A stretch of DNA of 64,000 nucleotides from an uncultured Caulobacteraceae bacterium (lineage in GTDB: Bacteria > Pseudomonadota > Alphaproteobacteria > Caulobacterales > Caulobacteraceae), in the NCBI GenBank assembly GCA_903872075.1, contig CAIQJF010000082.1:24255-88254 (forward strand), given 5' to 3'. Below are positions 43,394-53,389 of the stretch, one piece after another. Positions within the stretch are counted from its first letter, which is position 1; every line of letters begins with the position of its first letter. The position numbers were made by a program, and so were the translations under genes. The notes under the pieces are model-generated. The model did no database searches. It saw only the letters and a list, made by a program, of their open reading frames with translations, and had not been told where the DNA came from.

Positions 43394-44470
43394 ATGGCGG
43401 AGAGTGTGGGAGTCGAACTGGGCCTGATCGAGGGCTACTACGGCCGGCCCTGGACCTGGGCCGAGCGGTCGCATGTGGCGGCGTTCCTGGCGGGGCACGG
43501 CTACGGGTTCCACATCTACGCGCCCAAGGCCGATCCCTATCTGCGCCGCCGCTGGCGCGAGCCCTATCCGGAGGATCTGGCGGCGCCGATTCGCCACTTC
43601 GGCGCCCATTGCGCGGCGAACGGCGTCGCCTTCGGCGTGGGCCTGAGCCCCTACGAACTCTACCGGGATTTCAACGCCGAGGCGCGCGCCGCCCTGACCG
43701 ACAAGCTCGCCCAACTCGATGACCTGGGGGTGCGGCGGCTGGCGATTCTGTTCGACGACATGCGCGGCGACCTGCCGGCGCTGGCCAGGACCCAGGTCGA
43801 GATCCTTCACTGGATCGGCGAACGCACCGGGGCTGAGACACTGATCGCCTGTCCGACCTACTACAGCGACGAGCCGACCCTGGACCGGTTCTTCGGCGCG
43901 CGGCCGCCTGGCTATCTGGAAGACTTCGGCGCGGCCCTGGATGCCTCCATCGACGTGTTCTGGACGGGTCCGGAGGTTTGCTCTCTTGAACTCTCGCCCG
44001 GGCATCTGGCGCGGGTGAGCGATCAACTGGGCCGCAAGCCGCTGCTGTGGGACAACTATCCGGTCAACGACGGCCCGCGGATGTCGCCATTCCTGCATCT
44101 TCGCGGTTTCACCGGCCGGCCGGCCGCGATCTCCGGTCACATCGCCGGTCATGCCATCAATCCGGCCCTGCAGCCGGTCCTGTCCTGCATTCCGGCCCTG
44201 ACCCTGGTCGAGAGCTATGCGTCAGGCGAGGCCTATGACTATGGCGCGGCGTTCGGGCGGGCGGCCGAGGCTGTGCTGGGAACAGAGTTGGCCGCGCTGG
44301 TCGGGGATCGCCTGTCGGCGATGCAGGATGTGGGGCTGGATCGGCTGGAAGACAGTGTGCCGCGGCTTCGCAGCCGATTCGCCGCCGTCGATCACCCGGG
44401 CGCCCGCGAGATCGTGGCCTGGCTCGATGGTTTCTGGCGAATCACGCGGGAAGAGATCGAGGCTTCATAG
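43394..44470 (+). CDS. GH84 family O-GlcNAcase-like glycosidase
   Basis: This encodes 358 residues. GLIEGYYGRPWTW at ~12 is the GH84 signature, with catalytic residues in AILFDDMRGD (Asp121-Asp122), and substrate residues in VFWTGPEV and LLWDNYPVNDGPR. GH84 enzymes remove beta-N-acetylglucosamine from proteins, glycans or hyaluronan by substrate-assisted catalysis. There is no signal peptide, suggesting cytoplasmic action. It is a single-domain form, shorter than the human and gut-bacterial enzymes. Two-gene operon with the DsbA-like gene. Confidence 0.87.
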   Translation: MAESVGVELGLIEGYYGRPWTWAERSHVAAFLAGHGYGFHIYAPKADPYLRRRWREPYPEDLAAPIRHFGAHCAANGVAFGVGLSPYELYRDFNAEARAALTDKLAQLDDLGVRRLAILFDDMRGDLPALARTQVEILHWIGERTGAETLIACPTYYSDEPTLDRFFGARPPGYLEDFGAALDASIDVFWTGPEVCSLELSPGHLARVSDQLGRKPLLWDNYPVNDGPRMSPFLHLRGFTGRPAAISGHIAGHAINPALQPVLSCIPALTLVESYASGEAYDYGAAFGRAAEAVLGTELAALVGDRLSAMQDVGLDRLEDSVPRLRSRFAAVDHPGAREIVAWLDGFWRITREEIEAS

Positions 44471-44522
44471 GCCTTCGCACGCTGATCGTCGGATCGACCG
44501 CCGAATCCCGCTCAAACGAAAA

Positions 44523-44548
44523 CGCCGCCGATCCGAGGATCGGCGGCG
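44523..44548. terminator. Rho-independent terminator for the convergent PEP-tail gene
   Basis: CGCCGCCGATCC-GA-GGATCGGCGGCG is a perfect 12-bp stem. On the minus strand it is followed by TTTTCGTTT, so it fits termination of the PEP-tail gene ending at 44588; on the plus strand it may also end the glycosidase transcript. Confidence 0.85.
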
Positions 44549-44587
44549 CCGCTGCCCCTTGCGGGGAAGTGAGATCGTTTAGACGCC

Positions 44588-45304
44588 TTAGGCGGCGACC
44601 GCCGCGGCGCGGCGACGACGGGCGGTGGCGCCGATGAGGCCGAAGCCCACCAGCATCAGACCCCAGGTGGCCGGTTCCGGAACGCCCAGGGCGCCGTTGG
44701 CGAGGAAGTCCATGGCCTTCAGCGAGGGACCCTTGCCGGCGTATTCCAGACCCCAGGTGTGGCTGCCCGAGAGGCGAAGGGCCAGCTGGAAGTCGAGGTA
44801 GGCGGCCGGATTGCTGATGAAGGGCGAGATATAGCTGACCGTGTTGAAGTCGAGCATGCCGTTCTTCGAAACGCCGCTGACCGTGTGACCGACCAGGATG
44901 CCGTTGCTGATCGTGCCCGACAGCATCGAGCTCACGTTGCGGGTCATCAGATGGCCGTTGATGGTCTTGGTCAGGCCTTCATAGATCACGTTGAACGTGC
45001 CGGCGAAGGGACCCTCGGTCCAGGTCGTCGTGTTGCCGACGGTGGAGAAGCTGGCCGGAGCCGTTTCCGTCACATTGGTGAACACCAGCTTGCCGGCGAT
45101 GTTGCTCAGGTTCGGAATGCCGACGAAGGTGACGAAGTCGTTGCCGGCGGTGTTGAGCTTCGCGGGGTGACCCGGGGTCGCCGCGGTCAGCGACATGATC
45201 TGGCCCTTCAAGGTCACGAGGACGACGGCGTCCGCCGAGCTGGCCACAGCCACCAGGGACAAAGCCGACACGGCAGCTGCCGCAAGATGTTGAATTTTCA
45301 GCAT
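44588..45304 (-). CDS. PEP-CTERM (PEPxxW) secreted protein
   Basis: This encodes 238 residues from the ATG at 45304 (GAGGAAGC before it). The signal peptide is MLKIQHLAAAAVSALSLVAV...SADA, the body is a beta-type domain rich in Thr, Ser and Gly (GTFNVIYEGLTKTINGHLMT), and the tail is VPEPATWGLMLVGFGLIGATARR. It is exported and probably anchored or released at the surface. It is unlike the three other PEP-tail genes in the body. A promoter candidate is at 45359-45386. Confidence 0.85.
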   Translation of the reverse strand: MLKIQHLAAAAVSALSLVAVASSADAVVLVTLKGQIMSLTAATPGHPAKLNTAGNDFVTFVGIPNLSNIAGKLVFTNVTETAPASFSTVGNTTTWTEGPFAGTFNVIYEGLTKTINGHLMTRNVSSMLSGTISNGILVGHTVSGVSKNGMLDFNTVSYISPFISNPAAYLDFQLALRLSGSHTWGLEYAGKGPSLKAMDFLANGALGVPEPATWGLMLVGFGLIGATARRRRAAAVAA

Positions 45305-45665
45305 GTGCTTCCTCGAGAGGATGGATGGGACGCGAACTCTAACTTGAGCCTCATGGCCCTTATAGCGATGTCGCCGGCGCGCGCAAAGCCCCAATTGCCT
45401 CAAAGTGGAAAAAAAATGTCTGAATTGGGCCGTCTTACGGGTTTCTACGGCGTCGCCGGATGGCGCATCAGTACATCTCCCTACCGATTTAGGCGCCGCC
45501 CGCCGCCGATGTAATCCAACCAAAAACAATCGTTAACCGAGGGATTGCCACCCGGGGTTGGTCCAGGCAAAGGCGCCTTTGGAGCGGCCCCATCGCGAAT
45601 CAAGGCGGCATGTGCGATTCCGCACGAATTGTGTCGTGGGTGTGGTGAAGAAGGTCCTGTCCGAT
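45305..45665. other. 361-bp intergenic region
   Basis: This gap precedes the PEP-tail gene start (45304) and follows the DUF2141 stop (45666) on the same strand. It holds a candidate promoter for the PEP-tail gene (45359-45386) and a short dyad GTGCG-ATTC-CGCAC at 45612-45625. No coding frame with an RBS and no RNA motif is apparent. Confidence 0.6.
45359..45386 (-). promoter_or_regulatory. Candidate sigma-70-type promoter
   Basis: Read on the minus strand: TTGCGC (45386-45381), a 16-bp spacer, TATAAG (45364-45359), about 55 bases upstream of the PEP-tail gene start. Confidence 0.45.
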
Positions 45666-46133
45666 TCAATCGGCGTGGAACAGATGGCTTAGTCTCAGGG
45701 TCACCCGCTTGACTTCATCGCCGACGAAGAAGGCGGCGTCCTTGAAGCGCGGGCCGCGGAGATGCAGCGGCGCATCGTTCGAGAAGCCGATCTTCTCGCG
45801 CGGGATGCCGAGCAGGTTCTGGTGAACCACGCCCTGATCGGTCTCGTCCTGAAAGGCCTGCACCGCATATTCACCCGGCGCGACGTCAGAAATCTTGACC
45901 AGGGTTGCGCCCGGAGTGGCCACGGCGACGCCCTGATAGGGACAGGACTGCTTCAGGAACGTGTCGCGGGTGCAGAGTTCGACGCGGACATGGCCGCGGG
46001 CCTCGGCCACGCCCGTCACCGCAATTTCGACCAGGGCGGCGCGCGATGGCAGGGCCGCGCCAAGGCTCAGCGCCAGGAGCGCCCCGCCGAGCGCGATTCG
46101 GCGCCGGACCCTCACGTCTGCAATCGTCGCCAT
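45666..46133 (-). CDS. DUF2141-family exported protein
   Basis: This encodes 155 residues. An N-terminal signal (RRRIALGGALLALSLGAALPSRA) precedes a compact beta-sandwich: VEIAVTGVAEARGHVRVELCT, then the conserved APGEYAVQAFQDET and LGIPREKIGFSNDAP. This is the usual DUF2141 pattern, a small periplasmic or outer-membrane-associated protein of unknown role. It has its own promoter region (225 bp to the divergent metallophosphoesterase gene). Confidence 0.82.
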   Translation of the reverse strand: MATIADVRVRRRIALGGALLALSLGAALPSRAALVEIAVTGVAEARGHVRVELCTRDTFLKQSCPYQGVAVATPGATLVKISDVAPGEYAVQAFQDETDQGVVHQNLLGIPREKIGFSNDAPLHLRGPRFKDAAFFVGDEVKRVTLRLSHLFHAD

Positions 46134-46358
46134 GACCAGAACCTCGTGGACGCGCGCCCCCGCGCCTCGGGAGGACAGCAGTTCGATGCTGAACCCTCAA
46201 TGAACGCCACATAGGTTGTTTATTGCCGATCTGAAACGCCCCCGGGCGTATTTGTCACGCTCTTGATGATGTCCCGTGATGACTGTGGCCTTCGCGTCGC
46301 ACCTCGTCAGCGGCCAGGCCCGCAGCTAACTTTCCGCGCCTGAAGAGGATAAGCCTGC

Positions 46359-47600
46359 ATGAAGACCGCCCTGACCGTCGCTCTGCCGGCCGCGATCGCC
46401 GCCCCGACGGGACCGGCCTGCGCCGCGGTGGCGGCCTGGGTGCAGATGACCGGGGCCGGAGCGGAAGCGCGGGCGATCACGACGGCGCCGACCTGCCCGG
46501 TCGTCCAGGTGGACGGCCGGACTCGCCCGATGACCGAGCGCGCCGCGCCGACGGGCGCGTTCCCGAATCGGGTCTGTGTCGCGGCGCTGGCCCGCGGGGC
46601 GGCCCGAATCGAGATCGACGGTCAAATCCTCCGCGCGCCCTCCGCGCATCCCGCGCGCCTGGTGATTCTCGGCGACTCGGGCTGCCGTCTGAAGGGCCAG
46701 TCGTTCCAGAACTGTAACGACCCTCAGGGCTGGCCCTTCGGACGCATCGCCGCGCTGGCCGCCGCTCGCAAGCCCGATCTCGTCATCCATCTGGGCGACT
46801 ACTACTACCGGGAAACGCCGTGCCCGACGGCGAATGCCGGCTGTCAGGGCAGTCCCTACGGCGATCGCTGGGCGACGTGGAACGCGGAGCTGTTCGCCCC
46901 GGCCGGCGCCTTGCTGACATCCGCGCCATGGCTGTTCGTTCGGGGCAACCACGAGGACTGCAAGCGGGGCGCGGGCGGCTGGTTCCGCCAACTCGACGCC
47001 GCGCCCAGGGTCAAGGCCTGCCCCGCCGACAGCGACACGTTCGCGGTGGAGATCGGCGGCGTCCGCCTGTTTGTGGTCGACAGCGCCGACACCGACGATC
47101 TCACGGCGCCGGCCGACCGGGTCGCGGCCTTCGCCGGCCGGCTGGCGCCTCTGAAATCCTCGCCGCGCGGCGAGCCGGCCTGGATCGTCACCCACCGGCC
47201 AATCTGGAACTCCGCCCGGCTGGGGGATCTGTTGGGCGACGGCTACATGAACGCCACCGAGCGCGCCGCCGTGCAGTCGGCGGATCTTGCGGGTGTCGAC
47301 CTCGTCCTGTCCGGGCACGTGCATAATTTCACGACGGTGAGCTTCGGCGCCCCGCGGCCGTCGCAGCTGGTGGTCGGGACGGGCGGCGACACGCTCGACC
47401 TGGGCGCCTCCCCGCCGCCCGCCGCCGGCGCCGCCAAGGTCGACGGCCTGCCGGCCGATCTCTTCACCATGGGGCGGTGGGGCTATTTCGTCTTTGACCG
47501 CCAGGGCGCCGACTGGTCGGGACGGTTCTACGACACCCAGGACCGGGTGGCGGCGATCTGCCGGCTGCATCGGCGCGCCCTGACCTGCAAGGCGCCCTGA
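46359..47600 (+). CDS. Exported metallophosphoesterase
   Basis: This encodes 413 residues from the ATG at 46359 (GAAGAGGA before it). A signal peptide (MKTALTVALPAAIAAPTGPAC) leads to a calcineurin-like domain: VILGDSG, HLGDYYYRE, VRGNHEDC, VTHRPIW and LSGHVHNF provide the five metal-ligand blocks. It probably acts in the periplasm on phosphate mono- or diesters. The purple-acid-phosphatase-like motifs and length are compatible. It converges with the BNR-repeat gene. Confidence 0.87.
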   Translation: MKTALTVALPAAIAAPTGPACAAVAAWVQMTGAGAEARAITTAPTCPVVQVDGRTRPMTERAAPTGAFPNRVCVAALARGAARIEIDGQILRAPSAHPARLVILGDSGCRLKGQSFQNCNDPQGWPFGRIAALAAARKPDLVIHLGDYYYRETPCPTANAGCQGSPYGDRWATWNAELFAPAGALLTSAPWLFVRGNHEDCKRGAGGWFRQLDAAPRVKACPADSDTFAVEIGGVRLFVVDSADTDDLTAPADRVAAFAGRLAPLKSSPRGEPAWIVTHRPIWNSARLGDLLGDGYMNATERAAVQSADLAGVDLVLSGHVHNFTTVSFGAPRPSQLVVGTGGDTLDLGASPPPAAGAAKVDGLPADLFTMGRWGYFVFDRQGADWSGRFYDTQDRVAAICRLHRRALTCKAP

Positions 47601-47616
47601 CGCGCGTCCATGCCCG

Positions 47617-50600
47617 TCAGGGTAGATCCTCGCCGCCGTCCGGCAGGACGATTTCGAGTTTCGACTCGGGGGGAATCGCAACCGGCTTCAGCCCGGCCTT
47701 CGCGAGATCGGCGTTGAGCGGCGGCAGAGCGCCGTCCCGCAACGCCTTCCAACGGGACCACAGCTCGCCGATCCTGGCCGACGCCACGCCGGCGGCGAGC
47801 CGCTGCGGCTCGGTCGGGGCCAGATCGGCGCCTTCCAGATCGCCTTCCAGTCCGGTGAGAATGCGTGAAGCCTCGACAAAGCCGCGACCGTCCTTGGCGA
47901 TGTCGGCGGCCTGCTGGCTCAGGCTCGCGACCCGCGGCAGCAGCGCGCCTGCGGCCGGTGAGGCCTTCAACGCCGTTTCGGTCGCCGTGAGGCCCGAACG
48001 CAGGGCGTCGATCTCGCCATATCCCCGCCGCGCCAGGGCCAGATCGCCGGCGATGGTCCGGGACAGGGTCAGCGACGCCGACAGGTCGGCGAGGGCGGGA
48101 ATCGCCCGCGGATCCGGGGCGACAGTCACAGCCGCGCGGCTGACCTGCCCGTCAACCTTGAGCACAAGCCGATAGTCGCCGGGCGTGACCAGGGGCCCCT
48201 GAGGGCTGATCGGCGTGTCGGTCCCGGCCGCCGAGGAGATGGAATAGTCATAGGCGATGGCCGAGGGGCGGGCCCACCGCAGGTTCCAGACAGTCCGGTG
48301 AAGGCCCGCCGAGGTCGCCAGCGGCGGCTCCGGCCGCAGCCAGGCCTGGTTGAAATAGGTTTCGACCGTGAGCGCGGGGGCCGGCTCGCTGGTGAGCCGC
48401 TGAACCAGCGCGCCCGTCGTGTCGAGCACATCCAGGGTCAGGGGCCCCTTGGCGGGCGCCGGGAGCCAGTAGTCGATCACCAGGCCGGGCGGCGGATTGC
48501 GGCCGGCGGGTTCCTCGATCGGGGCGGGGGTGTCGTGATTGCTGTTGGCGCGCACGCGCACCGCCGGGGCAGGCGTAAAGAGTCGTGGCGTTGTCCAGGC
48601 GGCGTCCGGGCCAGCCTGCCGGAGCAGGGCCAGGTCGCCCAGGCTCCAGATCGCCCGGCCCTGGGTGGCGACATTCAGATCGTCGCCGTGCACCAGAAGG
48701 TCCCGCATCCAGGCGGTGGGCAGATTGCCCTGGATCGACCGCCAGTGGCCGCCGTCGTCCCAGGAGGCGTAGACGCCGGTCTCGGTCCCGGCGAACACCA
48801 GACCCTTTCGCTGGGTGTCGGCCCGCAGGACGGCGACGAAACGGCCGGCCGGCAGATCGCCCGCCGCGTCCCGCCAGGTCGCGCCATAGTCGTGGGTGAC
48901 ATAGGCGTGGGCGCCGCGGTCGGACTGGCGCTGATTGTCGACGGCGATATAGGCGACGCCATCTTCCAGCGCTGAGACATCGATCGTGGCGATCTTGGCC
49001 CAGGCCGGAACCTGGGGCGGGGTGATGTTGCTCCAGTGAGCGCCGTCGTCGCGGGTGACCCAGACCAGGCCGCTGTCCGTTCCCACCCAGAGCTCTCCGG
49101 CATGGCGCGGGGAGGGGGTGAGGCTCCAGATCCCGCCATAGCCGCAAGGCCTGGCGTCGGCGATGGCCACATCCCCGTCGCACCGCTGCGCGCCGGGGGT
49201 CTTGCCGGTCAGGTCCGGGCTGATGGTCCGCCAGTGCGCGCCGCGGTCGGTGGAGGCGAACACCACCTCGCCGCCTTCATAGAGGGTCACCGGGCCGGTC
49301 CGGGACACCGCGATCGGCGTGACCCAGACAAAGTGATGGGCCGTGGAGGTCTGGCGCTGGCCGTAGGTGGAGATGGGGTAGGGGGCGATATTGGCCGACT
49401 GCCCGGTGCGAGCGTCGTAGCGGTTCAGCCGTCCGCCCAGACCCGAGGCGTAGACGATGTTGGGGTCTTCGGGATCGGGAATGTCGTAGTCGCGCTCGTC
49501 GCCGCCCACGGGCGTCCAGTCGCGCAGGGTCAGGGCGCCATAGTCCGAGCGGCTGGCGATGGAGACCGTGCCGCTGTCCTGCTGGCCGGAATAGAGCCGG
49601 TATGGAAAGCGCTGATCGTCGGCGAGGTGATAGAACTGGCCGGTCGGCTGGTTGTACCAGCTCGACCAGGACCGGCCGCCGTCGACGCTGACCTGCGCGC
49701 CCTGGTCGCTGGTGACGGCCATGTGGTCCGGACGCAGGGGATTGATCCAGACGAAGTGGTAGTCGTCGCCGCCCGGCGCGCCCTTGACGATTTCGCACTT
49801 GGCCCCGCCGTGATCGCAGCGCCGGATCGACTGGCCGACCAGATAGACGACATCGGGATCGCGCGGATCGACGGTCACCCGGCTGGCGTAGTAGCCGGTG
49901 TAGGCCTTCTCGTCGTCGACCTGCCTCCAGGAGCCGCCGCCGTCGTCGGACCGATAGAGGCCGCCGACCGCGTCCGATGACACCACAGCATAGAGTCGGA
50001 GCCCGGATGCGATGCGTGTGGCCGCCAGGCTGATCCTGCCCAGCGGGCCGGCGGGCCAGCCCTTGCCGCCCAGCAGTGTCCAATGGAGACCGCCATCGGC
50101 CGAGCGATAGACGCCGCTGCCGGGGCCGGCCACAGGGGTGAAATAGCTCTGCCAGGGATACTGACGCGCCTGCCAGGCGGCGGCGAACACCAGGTCGGGA
50201 TTGGCCGGGTCGGCGGTGATGTCCGCCGCGCCGGTGTCCGGGTTCGGCGCCAGGGTGTGCGCCCAGGTGCGGCCCCCATCCGTGGTGCGGAACACGCCGC
50301 GTTCGGCGCTGGGGCCGAAAAAGTCGCCCACCGCGGCCACCAGGGCGACATCGGGGTTGGACGGGTGGATCCAGACCTTGCCGATATGGGCGGTCTTGCC
50401 GAGGCCGAGGTCGCGCCAGGTCTTCCCACCGTCGTCCGAGCGGAACACACCCGCGCCGGCGGCCACATCGTAGCGCGGCTCGGGCTGGCCCGTGCCCAGG
50501 TAGATGGTGTCAGGCGCCGACGGCGCGATCGCCACCGCGCCGACAGGCGCGGCCGGCCCCTTATCGAAGATCGGCGTCCAGGTCCGCCCGGCGTTGTCGC

Positions 50601-50823
50601 TCCGCCAGGCCCCGCCGCCGGAGGCGCCGAAGACGAAGGTGTCGGGGCGCGTGGGCGCGCCCTCGATCATTTCCGCCCAGCCCGCCCGGAGCGGACCAAG
50701 CAGCCGCCACTGTGGATCCAGCGCGGGCGTGGTCGGTACGGCCCCGTGGGCGGGCGCGACGCCAGCGGCGGCGAGCGTCGCGCCCAGGGCGAGCACGGTC
50801 GTCAGGCGCGAAAGAACAGGCAT
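47617..50823 (-). CDS. Exported BNR/sortilin-like beta-propeller protein
   Basis: This encodes 1068 residues from the ATG at 50823; in-frame extension to 50883 lacks a signal. The signal peptide is [24 protein letters not shown]. Many Asp-box-type repeats follow: [79 protein letters not shown] and others, forming VPS10/sortilin-type propellers. The C-terminal part ([19 protein letters not shown], then a helical end) matches glycosyl-hydrolase-like BNR proteins. Catalytic activity is uncertain; binding or proteolysis-related roles are possible. Confidence 0.85.
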   Translation of the reverse strand: MPVLSRLTTVLALGATLAAAGVAPAHGAVPTTPALDPQWRLLGPLRAGWAEMIEGAPTRPDTFVFGASGGGAWRSDNAGRTWTPIFDKGPAAPVGAVAIAPSAPDTIYLGTGQPEPRYDVAAGAGVFRSDDGGKTWRDLGLGKTAHIGKVWIHPSNPDVALVAAVGDFFGPSAERGVFRTTDGGRTWAHTLAPNPDTGAADITADPANPDLVFAAAWQARQYPWQSYFTPVAGPGSGVYRSADGGLHWTLLGGKGWPAGPLGRISLAATRIASGLRLYAVVSSDAVGGLYRSDDGGGSWRQVDDEKAYTGYYASRVTVDPRDPDVVYLVGQSIRRCDHGGAKCEIVKGAPGGDDYHFVWINPLRPDHMAVTSDQGAQVSVDGGRSWSSWYNQPTGQFYHLADDQRFPYRLYSGQQDSGTVSIASRSDYGALTLRDWTPVGGDERDYDIPDPEDPNIVYASGLGGRLNRYDARTGQSANIAPYPISTYGQRQTSTAHHFVWVTPIAVSRTGPVTLYEGGEVVFASTDRGAHWRTISPDLTGKTPGAQRCDGDVAIADARPCGYGGIWSLTPSPRHAGELWVGTDSGLVWVTRDDGAHWSNITPPQVPAWAKIATIDVSALEDGVAYIAVDNQRQSDRGAHAYVTHDYGATWRDAAGDLPAGRFVAVLRADTQRKGLVFAGTETGVYASWDDGGHWRSIQGNLPTAWMRDLLVHGDDLNVATQGRAIWSLGDLALLRQAGPDAAWTTPRLFTPAPAVRVRANSNHDTPAPIEEPAGRNPPPGLVIDYWLPAPAKGPLTLDVLDTTGALVQRLTSEPAPALTVETYFNQAWLRPEPPLATSAGLHRTVWNLRWARPSAIAYDYSISSAAGTDTPISPQGPLVTPGDYRLVLKVDGQVSRAAVTVAPDPRAIPALADLSASLTLSRTIAGDLALARRGYGEIDALRSGLTATETALKASPAAGALLPRVASLSQQAADIAKDGRGFVEASRILTGLEGDLEGADLAPTEPQRLAAGVASARIGELWSRWKALRDGALPPLNADLAKAGLKPVAIPPESKLEIVLPDGGEDLP

Positions 50824-50923
50824 GGGCGGACATCTCATGGGCGGCGGAAGGGCCGTTCTGCGGTCCTCCGGGCCGAGGCGCAAGGGGCGCGGGCTTTTGC
50901 GGAATCGTCGCTATAGTAGGCCC

Positions 50924-52759
50924 ATGACCATCCGCCGCCTGCCGCCGGACCTTATCAACCGCATCGCCGCCGGCGAGGTGGTCGAGCGCCCGGCCAGCGT
51001 CGTCAAGGAACTGGTGGAAAACGCCCTGGACGCAGGGGCGAGCCGCATCGAGGTCCAGGCCGACGGCGGGGGCCTCTCGCGCATTCTGGTGGCCGACGAC
51101 GGCGGCGGCGTCCCGCGCGACGAGCTGCCCCTGGCGGTGGAGCGTCACGCCACCTCGAAGCTCGCCGCCCAGGCCGACGGCTCCTACGATCTGCTGCGGA
51201 TCGGCACCCTGGGTTTCCGGGGCGAGGCGCTGCCGTCCATCGGCTCGGTGGCGCGGCTGACCATTTCGTCGCGAGCCCGCGGCGCGGGCGAGGCTTTCGC
51301 GATCGTGGTCGACGGCGGCCTGATGACCCCCGTGGCGCCGGCCGCCTTCGATCAGGCCCATGGCGCCCGGGTGGAGGTGCGAGACCTCTTCCACGCCACG
51401 CCGGCGCGGCTGAAATTCATGAAGTCCGCCCGGGCCGAGGCCCTGGCCATCGCCGACGCCGTGAAGCGCCAGGCCATGGCGGCCGAGACCGTCGCCTTCA
51501 GTCTCGATCTCGACGGACGCAAGACCCTGCGCCTGCCCGCCGAAGCCGCCGGTCCGGAGGGACGGCTTGCGCGCCTTGCGGCGGTCCTGGGGCGTGAGTT
51601 CGCGGACAACGCCCTGGCCATCGATCAGGAGCGCGAGGGCGTCCGCCTGACCGGCTATGCGGGCCTGCCCACCTACAATCGTGGTTCGGCGGCGCATCAG
51701 TATCTGTTCGTCAACGGCCGGGCGGTGCGCGATCGCCTGCTGCATGGGGCGCTGCGGGCGGCCTATGCGGACTTTCTGGCCCGTGACCGGCATCCGGCCG
51801 CGGCGCTCTATCTCGATCTGGATCCGACCCTGGTGGACGCGAACGTCCACCCGGCCAAGGCCGAGGTGCGGTTCCGCGATCCCGGCCTGGCGCGGGGGCT
51901 GATCATCGGCGCCCTGCGGCACGCCCTGGCGGGCGCCGGCCACCGCGCCGCCACCACTGTTTCCACCGCCGCGCTGGGCAGCTTCCGCCGGGAGCCCTCG
52001 GCCGCGGGCTTTTCCGCCTGGAGCGCGGGCGGCTGGTCGCCAACCTCGACCGGCCAGCTTCCCGGCCTGACCGGAGTCTCGGCGTGGTCCGAAACCTGGG
52101 CCGGGCCCTCCGGGCTGGCCGATGCTCTCGCCGCCGCCGCCGGCGCGGCCTCCGTCCGGGTGGAGGAAGAGCCGCCGGATTTCCCGCTCGGCGCCGCCCG
52201 GGCTCAGGTCCACGCCACCTATATCGTCAGCCAGACCCGCGACGGCGTGGTCATCGTCGATCAGCACGCGGCCCACGAGCGGCTGGTCTATGAGCGGATG
52301 AAGGCCCAGATGGCGGCAGGCAATGTGGCGCGCCAGACCCTGCTGCTGCCCGAGGTGGTGGAACTCGATCCGGCCGAAGCCGAGCGGATCTGCGCCCGCG
52401 CCGAGGAACTGGCCGCCCTGGGGCTTGGCCTGGAACCCTTCGGTCCCGGCGCCGTGCTGGTGCGCGAGACGCCCGCCCTGCTGGGCGACACCGATGTGGC
52501 GGGGCTGGTGCGTGACATCGCCGACGATCTGGCGGAGAACGGCGCGCCCCTGGCCCTCGGCGAGCGGCTGGTGGAGGTCTGCTCGACCATGGCCTGCCAC
52601 GGCTCGGTAAGGGCCGGCCGGACCCTGAACGCCGCGGAGATGAACGCTTTGCTGCGGGAGATGGAGGCCACGCCCCACTCGGGCCAGTGCAACCACGGCC
52701 GGCCCACCTATGTCGAACTCAAGCTCGCCGATATCGAGCGGTTGTTCGGCCGCCGCTGA
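50924..52759 (+). CDS. mutL: DNA mismatch repair protein MutL
   Basis: This encodes 611 residues from the ATG at 50924. The GHKL ATPase domain shows [41 protein letters not shown] and [15 protein letters not shown]. The S5 transducer domain and a C-terminal dimerisation/endonuclease region ([34 protein letters not shown]) follow. It couples MutS mismatch recognition to strand incision. TATAGT sits 7 bp before the start, so its promoter overlaps the divergent BNR gene start region. It converges with rsmD. Confidence 0.95.
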   Translation: MTIRRLPPDLINRIAAGEVVERPASVVKELVENALDAGASRIEVQADGGGLSRILVADDGGGVPRDELPLAVERHATSKLAAQADGSYDLLRIGTLGFRGEALPSIGSVARLTISSRARGAGEAFAIVVDGGLMTPVAPAAFDQAHGARVEVRDLFHATPARLKFMKSARAEALAIADAVKRQAMAAETVAFSLDLDGRKTLRLPAEAAGPEGRLARLAAVLGREFADNALAIDQEREGVRLTGYAGLPTYNRGSAAHQYLFVNGRAVRDRLLHGALRAAYADFLARDRHPAAALYLDLDPTLVDANVHPAKAEVRFRDPGLARGLIIGALRHALAGAGHRAATTVSTAALGSFRREPSAAGFSAWSAGGWSPTSTGQLPGLTGVSAWSETWAGPSGLADALAAAAGAASVRVEEEPPDFPLGAARAQVHATYIVSQTRDGVVIVDQHAAHERLVYERMKAQMAAGNVARQTLLLPEVVELDPAEAERICARAEELAALGLGLEPFGPGAVLVRETPALLGDTDVAGLVRDIADDLAENGAPLALGERLVEVCSTMACHGSVRAGRTLNAAEMNALLREMEATPHSGQCNHGRPTYVELKLADIERLFGRR

Positions 52760-52763
52760 CCGC

Positions 52764-53324
52764 TCAGGCGGGTCTCAGGAACCACACGCGCGCCGCCCCC
52801 CATTTGCGGTCGTCGAGCACCGTGAAACCTGGCTGCGCTGGCGCCGGTTCGGCGGCGCCGCGCTCGGCAACGATGAGCGCGTCGGCCGTGAGCCAGCCGC
52901 CCTCGGCGAGACACGCCAGCGCCGGCTCGACCAGCCCCTGGGCGTAGGGGGGATCAAGGAAGACGACATCGAAGGCCGCCAGGTTCGCCGGGCGGGGTCC
53001 CAGCCGGGCGGCGTCGGCCCGGCGCGGCTCGCACGCGCCGCCAAGACGAAGGGCGGACAGGTTCTCGGTCATGGCCGCGATGGCGTCGCGGTCGTTGTCG
53101 ACCAGGAGCCCGAACGCCGCGCCGCGTGACAGGGCCTCAAGCCCCAATGCGCCCGAGCCGGCGAAAAGATCGAGAACCCGACGCCCGGCGAGCGAGCCGC
53201 CCCAGGCGGCGTGTTCGAGCACGTTGAACAGCGCCTGACGCGTCCGGTCGGCCGTCGGGCGCGTGGAGTGTCCCTTCGGCGCCACAATGGAGCGTCCGCG
53301 ATGCGCGCCGCCGATTATTCGCAT
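52764..53324 (-). CDS. rsmD: 16S rRNA (guanine966-N2)-methyltransferase
   Basis: This encodes 186 residues. MRIIGGAHRGRSI and RPTADRTRQALFNVLEH at the start, VLDLFAGSGALGLEALSRG as the SAM-binding motif I (~50), and VVFLDPPYAQG as the N6/N2-methyltransferase catalytic DPPY motif (~120) identify RsmD. It modifies G966 of 16S rRNA. It converges on mutL with a 4-bp gap. GGAT... before its start is weak. Close to the standard length. Confidence 0.93.
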   Translation of the reverse strand: MRIIGGAHRGRSIVAPKGHSTRPTADRTRQALFNVLEHAAWGGSLAGRRVLDLFAGSGALGLEALSRGAAFGLLVDNDRDAIAAMTENLSALRLGGACEPRRADAARLGPRPANLAAFDVVFLDPPYAQGLVEPALACLAEGGWLTADALIVAERGAAEPAPAQPGFTVLDDRKWGAARVWFLRPA

Positions 53325-53389
53325 CGATTATCCTTTGGAATCGGCCAGTTGTCCCGCAAGGATAGGCCTATCGGAGGTGCAGAGTCTTG

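Noticed and set aside
44523..44548. Inverted repeat as an insertion-sequence end
   Set aside because: It lies between convergent genes, has a short loop and a T run on one side, and no transposase is near: a terminator fits.
50561..52696. Long minus-strand frame opposite mutL
   Set aside because: It is antisense to a clear MutL, with His/Gly/Arg-rich low-complexity translation and no domain.
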